64,000 nucleotides of DNA from Actinomadura craniellae (lineage in GTDB: Bacteria; Actinomycetota; Actinomycetes; Streptosporangiales; Streptosporangiaceae): NCBI RefSeq assembly GCF_003289645.1, contig NZ_QLYX01000010.1, forward strand, positions 229,462 through 293,461. Direction: 5' to 3'. Of this stretch, positions 9,598 to 17,639 are shown one piece after another. A program made the translations under genes and the position numbers. How positions within the stretch are numbered: the first letter of the stretch is position 1; the number at the start of each line of letters is the position of its first letter. The notes under the pieces are model-generated. The model saw only the letters and a list, made by a program, of their open reading frames with translations, did not search any database and was not told where the DNA came from.

Positions 9598-10284
9598 TCA
9601 GACGTCGGTCACCCGCAGCCCGGCGTGGGCTTTGTACCGCCGGTTGATGGAAATCAGGTTGGCGGTGAACGCCTCCACCTGGTGGGCGTTGCGCAGCCGG
9701 CCGCCGTAGATGCCGCGCATCCCGGGGATCCGCGCCGCCAGCGCCCGCACCATGTCGGACGCCTCCCGGTCGTCGCCGACCACCAGGATGTCCAGGTCCA
9801 TCTCGGCGACCCCGGGGTCCAGCAGCAGCACCGCGGAGACGTGGTGGAACGCGCCGATCACCCGGCTGTCCGGCAGCACGGCGGCGGCCTGCTGGGCGGC
9901 GCTGCCCTCCTCGACGGGCAGCGCGTACGCGCCCTGCTTGTCGAACCCCAGCGGGTTGACGCAGTCGACCACGATCTTGCCTTCGAGTTCGGCGCGCAGC
10001 GACTCCAGCGTGGCCCGGTGGCCGTCCCAGGGCACCGCCACGATCACGACGTCGGCCTCGCGCGCCACGGTGGCGTTGTCGGCCCCGCGCACCGGCAGCC
10101 CCGGGTCCAGGTCGGCGGCGGCGCGGGCGGCCCGTTCGGCGTCGCGGGAGCCGATGAGCACCTGGTGGCCGGCCAGCGCGAACCGCCGGGCCAATCCCTT
10201 GCCCTGGTCTCCGGTGCCGCCGAGGATGCCGAGGGTCAGCCCGGCGACATCGGGGAGGTCGTGCGGCGAGGTCTGCTGAGTCAT
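9598..10284 (-). CDS. npdG: NADPH-dependent F420 reductase (F420H2:NADP+ oxidoreductase)
   Basis: This enzyme passes hydride between NADPH and the deazaflavin coenzyme F420. The N-terminal Rossmann motif GILGGTGDQGKGLARRF, the NADP-phosphate-binding GSRD segment and the following VVIVAVPWDG and DCVNPLGF motifs are characteristic of the family. About 228 residues fits the normal length. I chose the ATG at 10284 because AGGATT lies just upstream. A start 8 codons earlier is also open. Its presence implies that the organism makes F420. Confidence 0.93.
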   Translation of the reverse strand: MTQQTSPHDLPDVAGLTLGILGGTGDQGKGLARRFALAGHQVLIGSRDAERAARAAADLDPGLPVRGADNATVAREADVVIVAVPWDGHRATLESLRAELEGKIVVDCVNPLGFDKQGAYALPVEEGSAAQQAAAVLPDSRVIGAFHHVSAVLLLDPGVAEMDLDILVVGDDREASDMVRALAARIPGMRGIYGGRLRNAHQVEAFTANLISINRRYKAHAGLRVTDV

Positions 10285-10381
10285 GTGACAAATCCTGCCA
10301 GGCCGCACTTACCCCATGACGATCGGGGCTCCCGGCCCGGAAACCCGGTGGCCACGGCCCCGGATGGGGCACCATGGGCGG

Positions 10382-10966
10382 GTGGACAACGACCAGGTGG
10401 CGATGTTGCGCGAGGTGCTGTCCGCCACGGGATGGCTGGAGCGCACCGGCGAGTTCGCCCGCGCCCTGCGGGTCTCGGCCCGGCGGCCGGGCGGGCTGCT
10501 GCTGGTGGGCACCCCAGGGGACGATCCCTGGCACCTGGCCGCCCACCTCGACGACGAGAGCCGCCACAACGACGTCCCCGGGCTGGCGCCGACGCTGGTG
10601 CGCTGGGAGCCGCCGCCGGACGCGCCCCCGCACCTGCGGGTCGGGCTCGACCGGTTGGCCGCGGCACGGCGCGGCGAGACCCTGTTCGTGGTCGCCGAGG
10701 AGGACGCTCCGGCACCGCTGCTGGAACGCGTGGACGACGCCCGGCGCACCGGGGCGGTGGTGCTGGCGCTGGAGGGCGGCGACCGCGAGCTGGCCGGGCT
10801 CGCCCACGAGGCGCTGACCGTACCGCCCGCCGACGGGCTGGTCTCCTTCGACGGCGCGCAGCACCTGGTCAGCGCCGCGGCGGGCCGGCCGGTGGAGCCG
10901 CGGCGCGGCCTGCGCGACCGGCTCGCCCGGGTGCTCGCGACCATCAGCGGCCCGGTGGTCGACTAA
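10382..10966 (+). CDS. uncharacterised protein with a possible SIS-like fold
   Basis: This is a soluble protein of 194 residues from GTG 10382, with GGGCGG just upstream. The order of segments (GGLLLVGTPGDDP, a central ETLFVVAEED, RTGAVVLALEGG and ALTVPPADGLVSFDGAQHLV) recalls sugar-isomerase (SIS) domains, but the signature residues are too weak to be sure. It is divergent from npdG, with a short shared promoter region. Function unknown. Confidence 0.6.
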   Translation: MDNDQVAMLREVLSATGWLERTGEFARALRVSARRPGGLLLVGTPGDDPWHLAAHLDDESRHNDVPGLAPTLVRWEPPPDAPPHLRVGLDRLAAARRGETLFVVAEEDAPAPLLERVDDARRTGAVVLALEGGDRELAGLAHEALTVPPADGLVSFDGAQHLVSAAAGRPVEPRRGLRDRLARVLATISGPVVD

Positions 10967-10990
10967 ATCGTGTCGACCGGACCGGGCCGG

Positions 10991-11182
10991 CTAGCCCCAC
11001 TCCTTGTCCTGCTCGCGCCAGTCCTCGTTGCGGCGGCGGGCCAGCTCCAGCGCGCCGGCCGCCTCCTGTTCCGAGCCGTACGGGCCCATCCGGTCCTTGC
11101 CGGGGCAGCCGACGCCGTGCTCGACCTTCATGTGCTTGAGACAGAACCACCAGTCACCATCGTCCTCTTTCACGGCTGACAT
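10991..11182 (-). CDS. small conserved-looking protein, 63 aa
   Basis: The short gene from ATG 11182 encodes 63 residues. The N-terminal half ([20 protein letters not shown]) has Trp/Cys/His residues that could bind metal. It is followed by [20 protein letters not shown], a charged helix typical of small actinobacterial proteins that read as an Arg/Glu-rich SPOR-like helix. It is divergent from map, with 34 bp between the start codons. The longer reading frame upstream of this ATG runs into map antisense and was not used. Confidence 0.65.
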   Translation of the reverse strand: MSAVKEDDGDWWFCLKHMKVEHGVGCPGKDRMGPYGSEQEAAGALELARRRNEDWREQDKEWG

Positions 11183-11216
11183 CGTGCCCAGGATGGGCCA
11201 ACTACACTCGCAGAAC

Positions 11217-12065
11217 ATGACAACCCAACTCCGGCCCGGCCGCGTCTCGCCGCTGCGCAAAGTCCCCGCGCACATCCCGCGGCCCGAATACGTGGGCAAG
11301 AAGCGGCCGCGTACCGGCGAGCCCGATGTCAAGACGCCCGAAATCATCGAGGCGATGCGGGTGGCCGGCCGGATCGCGGCCCAGGCGCTGCAGGAGGTGG
11401 GCCGGCACGTGCGGCCGGGCATCACCACCGACGAGCTCGACCGCATCGGCCACGAGTTCCTGCTCGACCACGACGCCTACCCCTCGACGCTCGGCTACCG
11501 CGGCTACCCCAAGTCGCTGTGCACCTCCATCAACGAGGTGATCTGCCACGGCATCCCCGACGACACCGAGTTGCGCGACGGCGACATCGTCAACGTCGAC
11601 ATCACCGCCTTCATCGGCGGGGTGCACGGCGACACCGACGCCACCTTCCTGGTCGGCGACGTCGACGAGGAGTCCCGGCTGCTGGTGGAGCGCACCCGGG
11701 AGGCCGCAGACCGGGCGATCCGCGCGGTGGCGCCGGGCCGGGCGATGAACGTGATCGGCCGGGTCATCGAGTCCTACGCCCGGCGGTTCGGCTACGGGGT
11801 GGTGCGCGACTTCACCGGCCACGGCATCGGCACCACGTTCCACTCCGGGCTGATCGTGCCGCACTACGACGACCCGCAGGCCGGCACGACCATGGAGCCG
11901 GGGATGACGTTCACGATCGAGCCGATGCTCACCCTGGGCACGATCGACTACGACATCTGGAAGGACGGCTGGACGGTCGTCACCAAGGACCGCAAGCGCA
12001 CCGCGCAGTTCGAGCACACCATTCTGGTGACCGATGATGGCCACGAGATCCTGACGCTTCCCTGA
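11217..12065 (+). CDS. map: type I methionine aminopeptidase
   Basis: This enzyme removes the initiator methionine from nascent proteins. The 282-residue product carries the five metal ligands of the pita-bread fold: Asp in [10 protein letters not shown], Asp in HGDTDATF, His in TGHGIGT, Glu in IEPMLT and Glu in QFEHTI. The substrate-positioning His lies in VICHGIPD. The N-terminal extension of about 40 residues (Arg/Pro-rich, [11 protein letters not shown]) matches actinobacterial MetAP1c enzymes with an SH3-binding-like linker. I chose the ATG at 11217. The in-frame sequence upstream is antisense to the 63-aa gene. Confidence 0.96.
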   Translation: MTTQLRPGRVSPLRKVPAHIPRPEYVGKKRPRTGEPDVKTPEIIEAMRVAGRIAAQALQEVGRHVRPGITTDELDRIGHEFLLDHDAYPSTLGYRGYPKSLCTSINEVICHGIPDDTELRDGDIVNVDITAFIGGVHGDTDATFLVGDVDEESRLLVERTREAADRAIRAVAPGRAMNVIGRVIESYARRFGYGVVRDFTGHGIGTTFHSGLIVPHYDDPQAGTTMEPGMTFTIEPMLTLGTIDYDIWKDGWTVVTKDRKRTAQFEHTILVTDDGHEILTLP

Positions 12066-12133
12066 CCCGCCCGGCGGGTACGACGACGCTTGATCCACGT
12101 CCATAACCCCTCCGGCCGGAGGCAGCCCTCGCC

Positions 12134-12838
12134 ATGAACGTCCCGGCGCCGTACGAACCGCGGGTCCCCTCCGACAGCATGCCCCCGGGGCGGGCGGCGC
12201 TGAGCGTGACCTGGGCGGCGTTGCCGTTCCTCACGTTCGGCCTCGCGACGCCGTTCACCTTCGCCGCGGCGGCGCTGTGGCGGCGCACCTGGCACCTGCT
12301 GCTGGCGGCCCTGGTCTACTCGGGCGTCTTCGCACTCCAGGTGCTGGCCGCGCCCGAGTTGGAAATCGCGCAGGAGGCCGGGGAGTCCGGCTGGAGCACC
12401 GCGGGCCTGCTGGCCGGCTTCCAGGCGATCGTGGGCTGCGCGCACGCGTTCATCGTCCGCCGCCGGGTGTTCGACCCCAGCGGGGCGGCCGGGCTGGCCG
12501 GCAACGAGAAGGCGATCGAGCGGGTGCGGCGGCAGCGGCTGATGCGGCAGAAGGCCAGGGAGTTGGCGGCCGCCGATCCGGGGCTGGCGCGCGAGCTGCG
12601 GATCGGCCGGCCTGACCTGCCCCGGCAGTACGACGACGGCGGCCTGATCGACTTCAACCACGCGCCCGCCGAGGCGTTGACCCTGCTGCCCGGGCTGACC
12701 CCCGAGTTGGCCGCGCGGATCGTGCGGGTGCGCGAGGACACCGGCGGGTTCATGTCCGCGGAGGAGCTGTCGGCGCTGGCCGAGCTGCCGCCCGCCCTCA
12801 CCGCCGACCTGGCCGAGTACGGGCTCTTCCTGCGCTGA
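12134..12838 (+). CDS. membrane protein with C-terminal helix-hairpin-helix domain
   Basis: This protein has 234 residues. Two or three TM helices occupy about 25-85 (ALPFLTFGLATPFTFAAAAL and LLLAALVYSGVFALQV), with another hydrophobic stretch at about 95-112. A basic linker follows. The C-terminal segment (about 172-234) reads as a ComEA-type helix-hairpin-helix: IDFNHAPAEALTLLPGLTPE and IVRVREDTGGFMSAEELSAL. That suggests DNA or protein binding at the membrane. Close homologues are uncharacterised. Confidence 0.75.
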   Translation: MNVPAPYEPRVPSDSMPPGRAALSVTWAALPFLTFGLATPFTFAAAALWRRTWHLLLAALVYSGVFALQVLAAPELEIAQEAGESGWSTAGLLAGFQAIVGCAHAFIVRRRVFDPSGAAGLAGNEKAIERVRRQRLMRQKARELAAADPGLARELRIGRPDLPRQYDDGGLIDFNHAPAEALTLLPGLTPELAARIVRVREDTGGFMSAEELSALAELPPALTADLAEYGLFLR

Positions 12839-12880
12839 CGCCCGGAACACCGCCCCCAAAAAAGCGACAAAGACTCCGAT

Positions 12881-12919
12881 ATAGGGTGAGCCTACCGAAC
12901 TTAGGGAAGGCTTACTTAA
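12881..12919 (+). promoter_or_regulatory. IdeR/DmdR-type iron boxes
   Basis: TTAGGGAAGGCTTACTTAA at 12901-12919 matches the actinobacterial iron-box consensus (TTAGGTTAGGCTAACCTAA) at 15 of 19 positions by hand count. A weaker second copy (12 of 19) lies just upstream at 12881-12899, overlapping a GATATAGGG element that could be the -10. Two adjacent sites fit binding of two IdeR/DtxR dimers. This implies iron-dependent repression of the genes at 12923-13754. Confidence 0.75.
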
Positions 12920-12922
12920 CCT

Positions 12923-13012
12923 ATGGCTCAACCAGCGGAGATCGCGGCAGGCACCCCGAAGCTCGACGATCCGGCCGGCGCGGCCGGCCCCCTCCCAGCC
13001 TGGACCGCCTGA
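12923..13012 (+). CDS. possible 29-aa leader or small protein upstream of FhuF-like gene
   Basis: An ATG 3 bp after the iron box opens a 29-codon frame (it begins MAQPAEIAAGTPKLDD and ends AWTA) that stops one base before the ATG of the FhuF-like gene. The tight spacing suggests translational coupling. It has no cysteines, signal peptide or TM segment. A GGGAAGG sits about 12 nt upstream but inside the operator. It could be a real microprotein, a leader, or a chance frame. Confidence 0.35.
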   Translation: MAQPAEIAAGTPKLDDPAGAAGPLPAWTA

Positions 13013-13013
13013 C

Positions 13014-13754
13014 ATGGCCGCCCCGACAGGCGAGGAACTGCTGCCCGAACCGCTCAGTGCCCTGCTGGACGCCGCCGCCGGCGTGCCGGCGGGGTTGCGG
13101 GCCGGCGCCGAGCCCGGCTGGCGGCCCGCCGACCGGCTGCCCGAGCTGATCGAGGCCGAGGCGCGGCGCTGGGACGCCCCACCGCACGTCGCAGCGGCGC
13201 TGCTGTGGAAGTCCTACTCCTACTGGGCGGTCCTGCCGGTGACGCTCGGCTGGGCGCTCGGCCGCCGGGTCCCGCTGGGCGGGCCGCCGATGCTGCTCCC
13301 GCTGGACGACGAGCCGCACCTGCTCGTGGGGCCGCGGGACCTGACGGTGGCCGTCACCGCCACGGACCCGGTCGCGGGACGGCCCGGCACCGTGGTGGCA
13401 GCCGACGAGACCGCGCTGCTGGCGATGGTCCGCCGGACCCTGCTGGAGGACCACCTCGCGCCGCTGATCCGCGCCCTGCACGCGCGCACCCGGGTGGGCG
13501 AGCGCACGCTGTGGGGGTCGGTGGCCGAGGCCTTCGCCTACCCGCTGGCGGCCCATGCGGAGTCGCTGCCCGAGCCGGCCGAGACCGTCGTGCCCGCCCT
13601 GCTGGACGGGCTCGGCCCGCCGGTCGCCGGGCTGGTCCGTCCCCTCCCGGGGCCGCCGGGGCTACGCCGGCGGACCTGCTGCCTGTGGGTGACGCTGCCG
13701 GGCGCGGAAGCCTGCCCCACCTGCTGCCTGATCCGGGAACCCGGCGAGCGGTAG
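13014..13754 (+). CDS. FhuF-like ferric-siderophore reductase (2Fe-2S)
   Basis: This is a cytoplasmic reductase-like protein of 246 residues. Its C terminus has the unusual FhuF cluster motif Cys-Cys-x10-Cys-x2-Cys (TCCLWVTLPGAEACPTCC), which binds a 2Fe-2S centre. FhuF proteins reduce ferric iron bound to hydroxamate siderophores so that it is released in the cell. The upstream iron boxes independently support an iron-acquisition role. No siderophore synthesis or uptake genes lie nearby, so it probably serves imported siderophores encoded elsewhere. Confidence 0.87.
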   Translation: MAAPTGEELLPEPLSALLDAAAGVPAGLRAGAEPGWRPADRLPELIEAEARRWDAPPHVAAALLWKSYSYWAVLPVTLGWALGRRVPLGGPPMLLPLDDEPHLLVGPRDLTVAVTATDPVAGRPGTVVAADETALLAMVRRTLLEDHLAPLIRALHARTRVGERTLWGSVAEAFAYPLAAHAESLPEPAETVVPALLDGLGPPVAGLVRPLPGPPGLRRRTCCLWVTLPGAEACPTCCLIREPGER

Positions 13755-13855
13755 CGGCGTCCCATCCCACACGGGGGTCCGGCGCGCCGTCGCGCCCGGG
13801 GAAGCAAGATCAGGCTAAAGTCCGGCCATACCGACCAACCCCGGGGGAAATTCTC

Positions 13856-14572
13856 ATGATGGGTCAAAGCCACGCGCTTTCCGGTGCCGCCGCCTGGCTG
13901 GCCTCCGTGCCGCTGCTGACCCACGAGCCCCTGCTGGGTTCCTACGCCGTGTCGCTGACCCCGGCCCAGATCGCCGGCGGGGCCGTGGTCTGCGCGGGAG
14001 CGGCGATGCTGCCCGACATCGACCACCACAAGGGCACGATCTCCAACACCCTCGGCCCGATCACTCGGGTGCTGACCAAGGCGGTCGCCAAGGCGTCCGG
14101 CGGCCACCGGCAGGCCACCCACTCGATCCTGTTCGCGGTCGCCATGGGCATCGCCAGCGAGCTGCTGGCCACCCACTTCGTGTACGGCTGGTGGGTGCTG
14201 CTGTTCCTCATCGTGGCACTGGGGCTGCGCGGCGCCGGGATCGACTTCAAGGTGCGGGGCCGCGAGGTCTACGCCGAGACGCTGGACGCCCTGCTGGCCG
14301 CCGGAGTGGTCTTCCTGCTGCACGGTGTGGACATGCGGTTCGTGGGCTACGCCGTGTTCCTGGGCTGCATCGCGCACGTGGCCGGTGACTGCCTCACCCC
14401 GCGCGGCTGCCCGGTGTTCTGGCCGGTGAAGAAGCGGATCGGCGTCCCGCTCATCCCCCGTACCGACGGCAAGGTCGAGCGCTGGGTGATCGCCCCGCTG
14501 CTCACCCTCGCGATCGTGGTGCTGTCCCTGCGCTCCGCGCTGGGCGACCGGGCCACCGACTGGCTGACCTGA
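13856..14572 (+). CDS. YdjM/DUF457-type membrane-bound metal-dependent hydrolase
   Basis: This is an integral membrane protein of 238 residues with about five hydrophobic helices. The N-terminal GQSHALSGAAAWLAS contains the family His. LPDIDHHKGTISN and GGHRQATHSILF supply the Asp/His metal-binding set of the LexA-binding membrane hydrolase (DUF457/YdjM) family. Cys-containing AHVAGDCLTPRGCPVFWPV follows near the C terminus. Members are thought to be membrane phosphohydrolases. The substrate is unknown. Two adjacent ATGs (13856 and 13859) are possible. Confidence 0.88.
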   Translation: MMGQSHALSGAAAWLASVPLLTHEPLLGSYAVSLTPAQIAGGAVVCAGAAMLPDIDHHKGTISNTLGPITRVLTKAVAKASGGHRQATHSILFAVAMGIASELLATHFVYGWWVLLFLIVALGLRGAGIDFKVRGREVYAETLDALLAAGVVFLLHGVDMRFVGYAVFLGCIAHVAGDCLTPRGCPVFWPVKKRIGVPLIPRTDGKVERWVIAPLLTLAIVVLSLRSALGDRATDWLT

Positions 14573-14596
14573 GGCCCGGCCGCGCGGCGGCGCCCT

Positions 14597-15691
14597 TCAG
14601 TAGCGGACGACCATGGCGATCCGGTCGTGGTCGATCAGGAAGCCGTCGGACACGAAGGTGACGTCACCGCCGTAGTCCAGCACCGTCTCGATGACGTGGT
14701 CGACCACGTCGTCGATCACGTCCCCGTGGTAGAGGCTCGCGTCACCCTCGATGAGGATCAGGGTGTCTCCGTCCCGCAGCGCCGGGGCGTAGTAGCCGCG
14801 CTCGACCACCAGGTGCGCCGCCCGGCCCTCCTCGGCCAGCCGGGTCGTCTCGTCCAGCCCGGCGGCGTAGCGGCGGGCGTTGCGGGCCGCCTCCAGTTCG
14901 GCCAGGACGGCCACCTCGCGCAGATCCTCGTAGGCCGCCAGCACCGGCCGGGCGAGCACCGCGAGGTCGTGCGGCGAGGTGGTCTCGTGGCAGCCCTCGA
15001 TCCGGCCGGCGACCGTCACCGCCGGGCCGGCCACCTCGTCGAAGAAGGCGTGGTGGCGGGTCACCCCGGCGACCACCACGGGCCGCCGGTCCTCGGCGAG
15101 CACCCGGTCGAGGGCGGTGCCGACCTCCCGGAAGAACTGGCGCTGCCGCTCGTCGGGCGACGTGCGCGGCGGCCGGTCGAGCTTGCCCGCCCCCTCGGCG
15201 GCGTCCTCGGGCAGCCGGTGGCGCATCGGGAAGCCGTACAGGGAGATCTCGGCGAGCTCGTCGTCGAAGCCGTCCAGCAGCCGAACACGGCGGTCCGACA
15301 GCGCCAGCACCCAGTAGCGGCGGCTCCGGGTGTACTCGGCCACCAGGTCGCGGGTGACGAACGTGGTGTCCACCACCACCCGCTCGTCGACCGGCTGGGC
15401 CAGCATGAAGGCGTGGTGCTCGGCCGGTGCGGCGAGCAGCACCAGCGCGTCGCCGGCATGGGCCAGGTCCACCTCCCCGGCGGCGGCCTCCAGCCCGTGC
15501 ACCACCTCGTCGGCGGTGCCCGGGCTGATCCGCCCGTCGGCGCGGAGCCTGCGGCGGACCTCCGCCAGCAGGTTGCGCAGCCGGATGGGGTCCTGCTGGT
15601 TCTCCGGAGCGTGGCGGCTGGTCGGCATCAGCACCGAGACCGCCGGGAAGGTGCGCGGTTTGCGAAGCTGGGACAGGGTTACGGCGTCCAT
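14597..15691 (-). CDS. baeRF-type protein (bacterial archaeo-eukaryotic release-factor-like)
   Basis: This is a soluble protein of 364 residues resembling the baeRF3/baeRF7 families, bacterial relatives of eRF1 domains 2 and 3. Landmarks are SVLMPTSRHAPENQQDPIRL near the N terminus, YWVLALSDRRVRLLDGFDDE in the middle, and a C-terminal DVTFVSDGFLIDHDRIAMVVRY segment typical of eRF1 domain 3. Some members are proposed to act on ribosomes during stress. The ATG at 15691 follows GGGGGATC. An upstream in-frame ATG is less well supported. Confidence 0.75.
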   Translation of the reverse strand: MDAVTLSQLRKPRTFPAVSVLMPTSRHAPENQQDPIRLRNLLAEVRRRLRADGRISPGTADEVVHGLEAAAGEVDLAHAGDALVLLAAPAEHHAFMLAQPVDERVVVDTTFVTRDLVAEYTRSRRYWVLALSDRRVRLLDGFDDELAEISLYGFPMRHRLPEDAAEGAGKLDRPPRTSPDERQRQFFREVGTALDRVLAEDRRPVVVAGVTRHHAFFDEVAGPAVTVAGRIEGCHETTSPHDLAVLARPVLAAYEDLREVAVLAELEAARNARRYAAGLDETTRLAEEGRAAHLVVERGYYAPALRDGDTLILIEGDASLYHGDVIDDVVDHVIETVLDYGGDVTFVSDGFLIDHDRIAMVVRY

Positions 15692-15791
15692 GATCCCCCG
15701 ATCAGATGGCATACTCCCCCGTTGCCACCTTTGTAACGGACAACCGGTAAACGAGGTATAAGGCGGAGTCATTCCACCTTATAACCCCTGT

Positions 15792-17507
15792 TCAGAGCCG
15801 ATCACGCAGGTCGCGCTTGAGCACCTTGCCGGCCGCCGACACCGGGATCTCGTCGGTGAAGATGACCTCGCGGAGCTTCTTGTAGGGCACGACCTTCTCG
15901 TTCACGAAGGCCAGCAGTTCCTCCGCCGTCACCTCGCCCGAGCGCACCACGAACGCGGTGGGCAGCTCGCCGGCCTTCTCGTCCGGCCGGCCGATCACGG
16001 CCGCGTTGGCTACCGCCGGGTGGGAGAACAGGATCTCCTCCAGTTCCCGGGGGTACACGTTGTAGCCGTTGTAGAGCAGCATGTCCTTCTTGCGGTCGAC
16101 GATGAACAGGTAGCCGTCTTCGTCGATGACGCCGATGTCGCCGGTGCGCAGCCAGCCGTCGGCGCCCAGCACCTCGGCGGTCGCCTCCGGCCGGTTCAGG
16201 TAGCCGGCCATCACCTGCGGGCCCTTGCCGCACACCTCGCCCTCCTGCCCGGCCGGCAGCGCGGGGGTGGCGTCGTCGACGGTCGCGGCCTCCACCGGGA
16301 CCACCTTGATCTGGGTGTCGAAGACCGGGACGCCGACGCTGCCGGCCTTGCGCAGCCCCGAGACGTTCGACGGGTTGGCGGTCAGGCCCATGGTGACCTC
16401 GGTGAGCCCGTACCCCTCGCCGATGACCGCGTCGGGGAACCTCTCCTGCAGCCGGTTGAGCATCTCCACCGACAGCGGGGCCGCACCCGAGGAGATGCCG
16501 CGCACCGCGGACAGGTCGAGGGTCTCGAAGGAGGGGTCGGCGAACAGCGCGGAGAACAGCGCCGGGGCGCCGCCCAGGTTGGTGGCCTGGAACTTCTCCA
16601 TGTCGGCGAGGAAGGCCGGCACGTCCAGCCGCGGGTGGATGATCACGGTGTTGCCGGAGAGCAGCTGGATGTTGAGGTAGGCGATGGTGCCCATGGCATG
16701 GAACCAGGGGGCGACGTTGACGAGCACGCCGGTGCCGAGCCGGGTCGGGTACTCCTCCAGGGCGCCGACCTGGTCGAGGATCAGCCCGCCGGCCTCGTCC
16801 AGAGCGGGCACCGAGCCCGCGGCCCAGCAGCCGTACTGGAGCGAGCAGAGCACCGCGTTGCGGTGCGGGATCATGACGCCCTTGGAGCGCCCGGTGGTCC
16901 CGCCGGTGTAGGCGATGTGCGCCAGGTCGGCGGTGTCGATCTCCACCTCGGGCGGGGTGTCGGGACGGCCCGCGCCGATCTCGGCGAAGGCGACGCCGCA
17001 CTCGGCGAAGGCTCCGTCGCACAGGCCCGGCACGTCCGGCTCCCCGAGCAGCCCTGTGATGATCACGGTCTTGATCTTGGTCCGGCCGAGCGCCTGGGCG
17101 ACCGGGGCCGCCACGAAGTCCAGCGTCACCACCGCGATAGCCCCGCAGTCGTCGAGCTGGTGGGCCAGGTCGTCCGGCGGCAGCAGCGGGTTGCAGGGCG
17201 AGAAGGTGGCGCCGGCCAGCAGGGTCCCGTAGTAGGCGATCGGGAACTCCGGCAGGTTGGGCAGGTGCAGGGCGACCACGTCGCCGCGGCCGATGCCGCG
17301 CTCCCGCAGCCCGTGGGCGAAGCGCGCCGCGGCGGCGGCGAGTTCGGTGAAGGAGAGGTCCTGTCCGGCGTAGTGGAAGGCCGTGCGCGCGCCGAACCGG
17401 CGGGCCGCGCCGGCCAGGATCGCGCCCACCGGCACGTCCGGGTACTCCAGCGAGCGCGGCAGCCCGGCCGGCCAGTGTGCGAGGTGTGTCCCGGACGTCG
17501 CGCCCAT
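15792..17507 (-). CDS. acyl-CoA synthetase (AMP-forming), 4-coumarate/long-chain ligase-like
   Basis: This is an ANL-superfamily enzyme of 571 residues that activates a carboxylic acid to acyl-AMP and then acyl-CoA. The P-loop-like IAYTGGTTGRSKGVMIPH, the A5 motif EGYGLTEVTMG, the A7 motif LRTGDIGVIDEDGYL and the catalytic Lys near the C terminus (AAGKVLKRDL) are all intact. The order and length fit 4-coumarate-CoA ligase-like or fatty acyl-CoA ligases, so the substrate is open. It stands alone, divergent from nothing obvious, and the next gene begins well downstream. Confidence 0.93.
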   Translation of the reverse strand: MGATSGTHLAHWPAGLPRSLEYPDVPVGAILAGAARRFGARTAFHYAGQDLSFTELAAAAARFAHGLRERGIGRGDVVALHLPNLPEFPIAYYGTLLAGATFSPCNPLLPPDDLAHQLDDCGAIAVVTLDFVAAPVAQALGRTKIKTVIITGLLGEPDVPGLCDGAFAECGVAFAEIGAGRPDTPPEVEIDTADLAHIAYTGGTTGRSKGVMIPHRNAVLCSLQYGCWAAGSVPALDEAGGLILDQVGALEEYPTRLGTGVLVNVAPWFHAMGTIAYLNIQLLSGNTVIIHPRLDVPAFLADMEKFQATNLGGAPALFSALFADPSFETLDLSAVRGISSGAAPLSVEMLNRLQERFPDAVIGEGYGLTEVTMGLTANPSNVSGLRKAGSVGVPVFDTQIKVVPVEAATVDDATPALPAGQEGEVCGKGPQVMAGYLNRPEATAEVLGADGWLRTGDIGVIDEDGYLFIVDRKKDMLLYNGYNVYPRELEEILFSHPAVANAAVIGRPDEKAGELPTAFVVRSGEVTAEELLAFVNEKVVPYKKLREVIFTDEIPVSAAGKVLKRDLRDRL

Positions 17508-17639
17508 GGTTATCGCCCTTCCACGAGTTTCGGACCTGCGTCGGTGTGAGGATCCTCACCGTACGCCAAATAGAACCGCGTTCGGGTGTTTCGTACAAGG
17601 GGTGATCGTCAACGAGGACCGAGCACCGCGGGCACGGTG

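Noticed and set aside
9584..10864. Upstream extension of the potassium-channel frame to a 770-residue protein
   Set aside because: The extra part is out-of-frame npdG and antisense sequence. The channel homology begins at the GTG at 9583.
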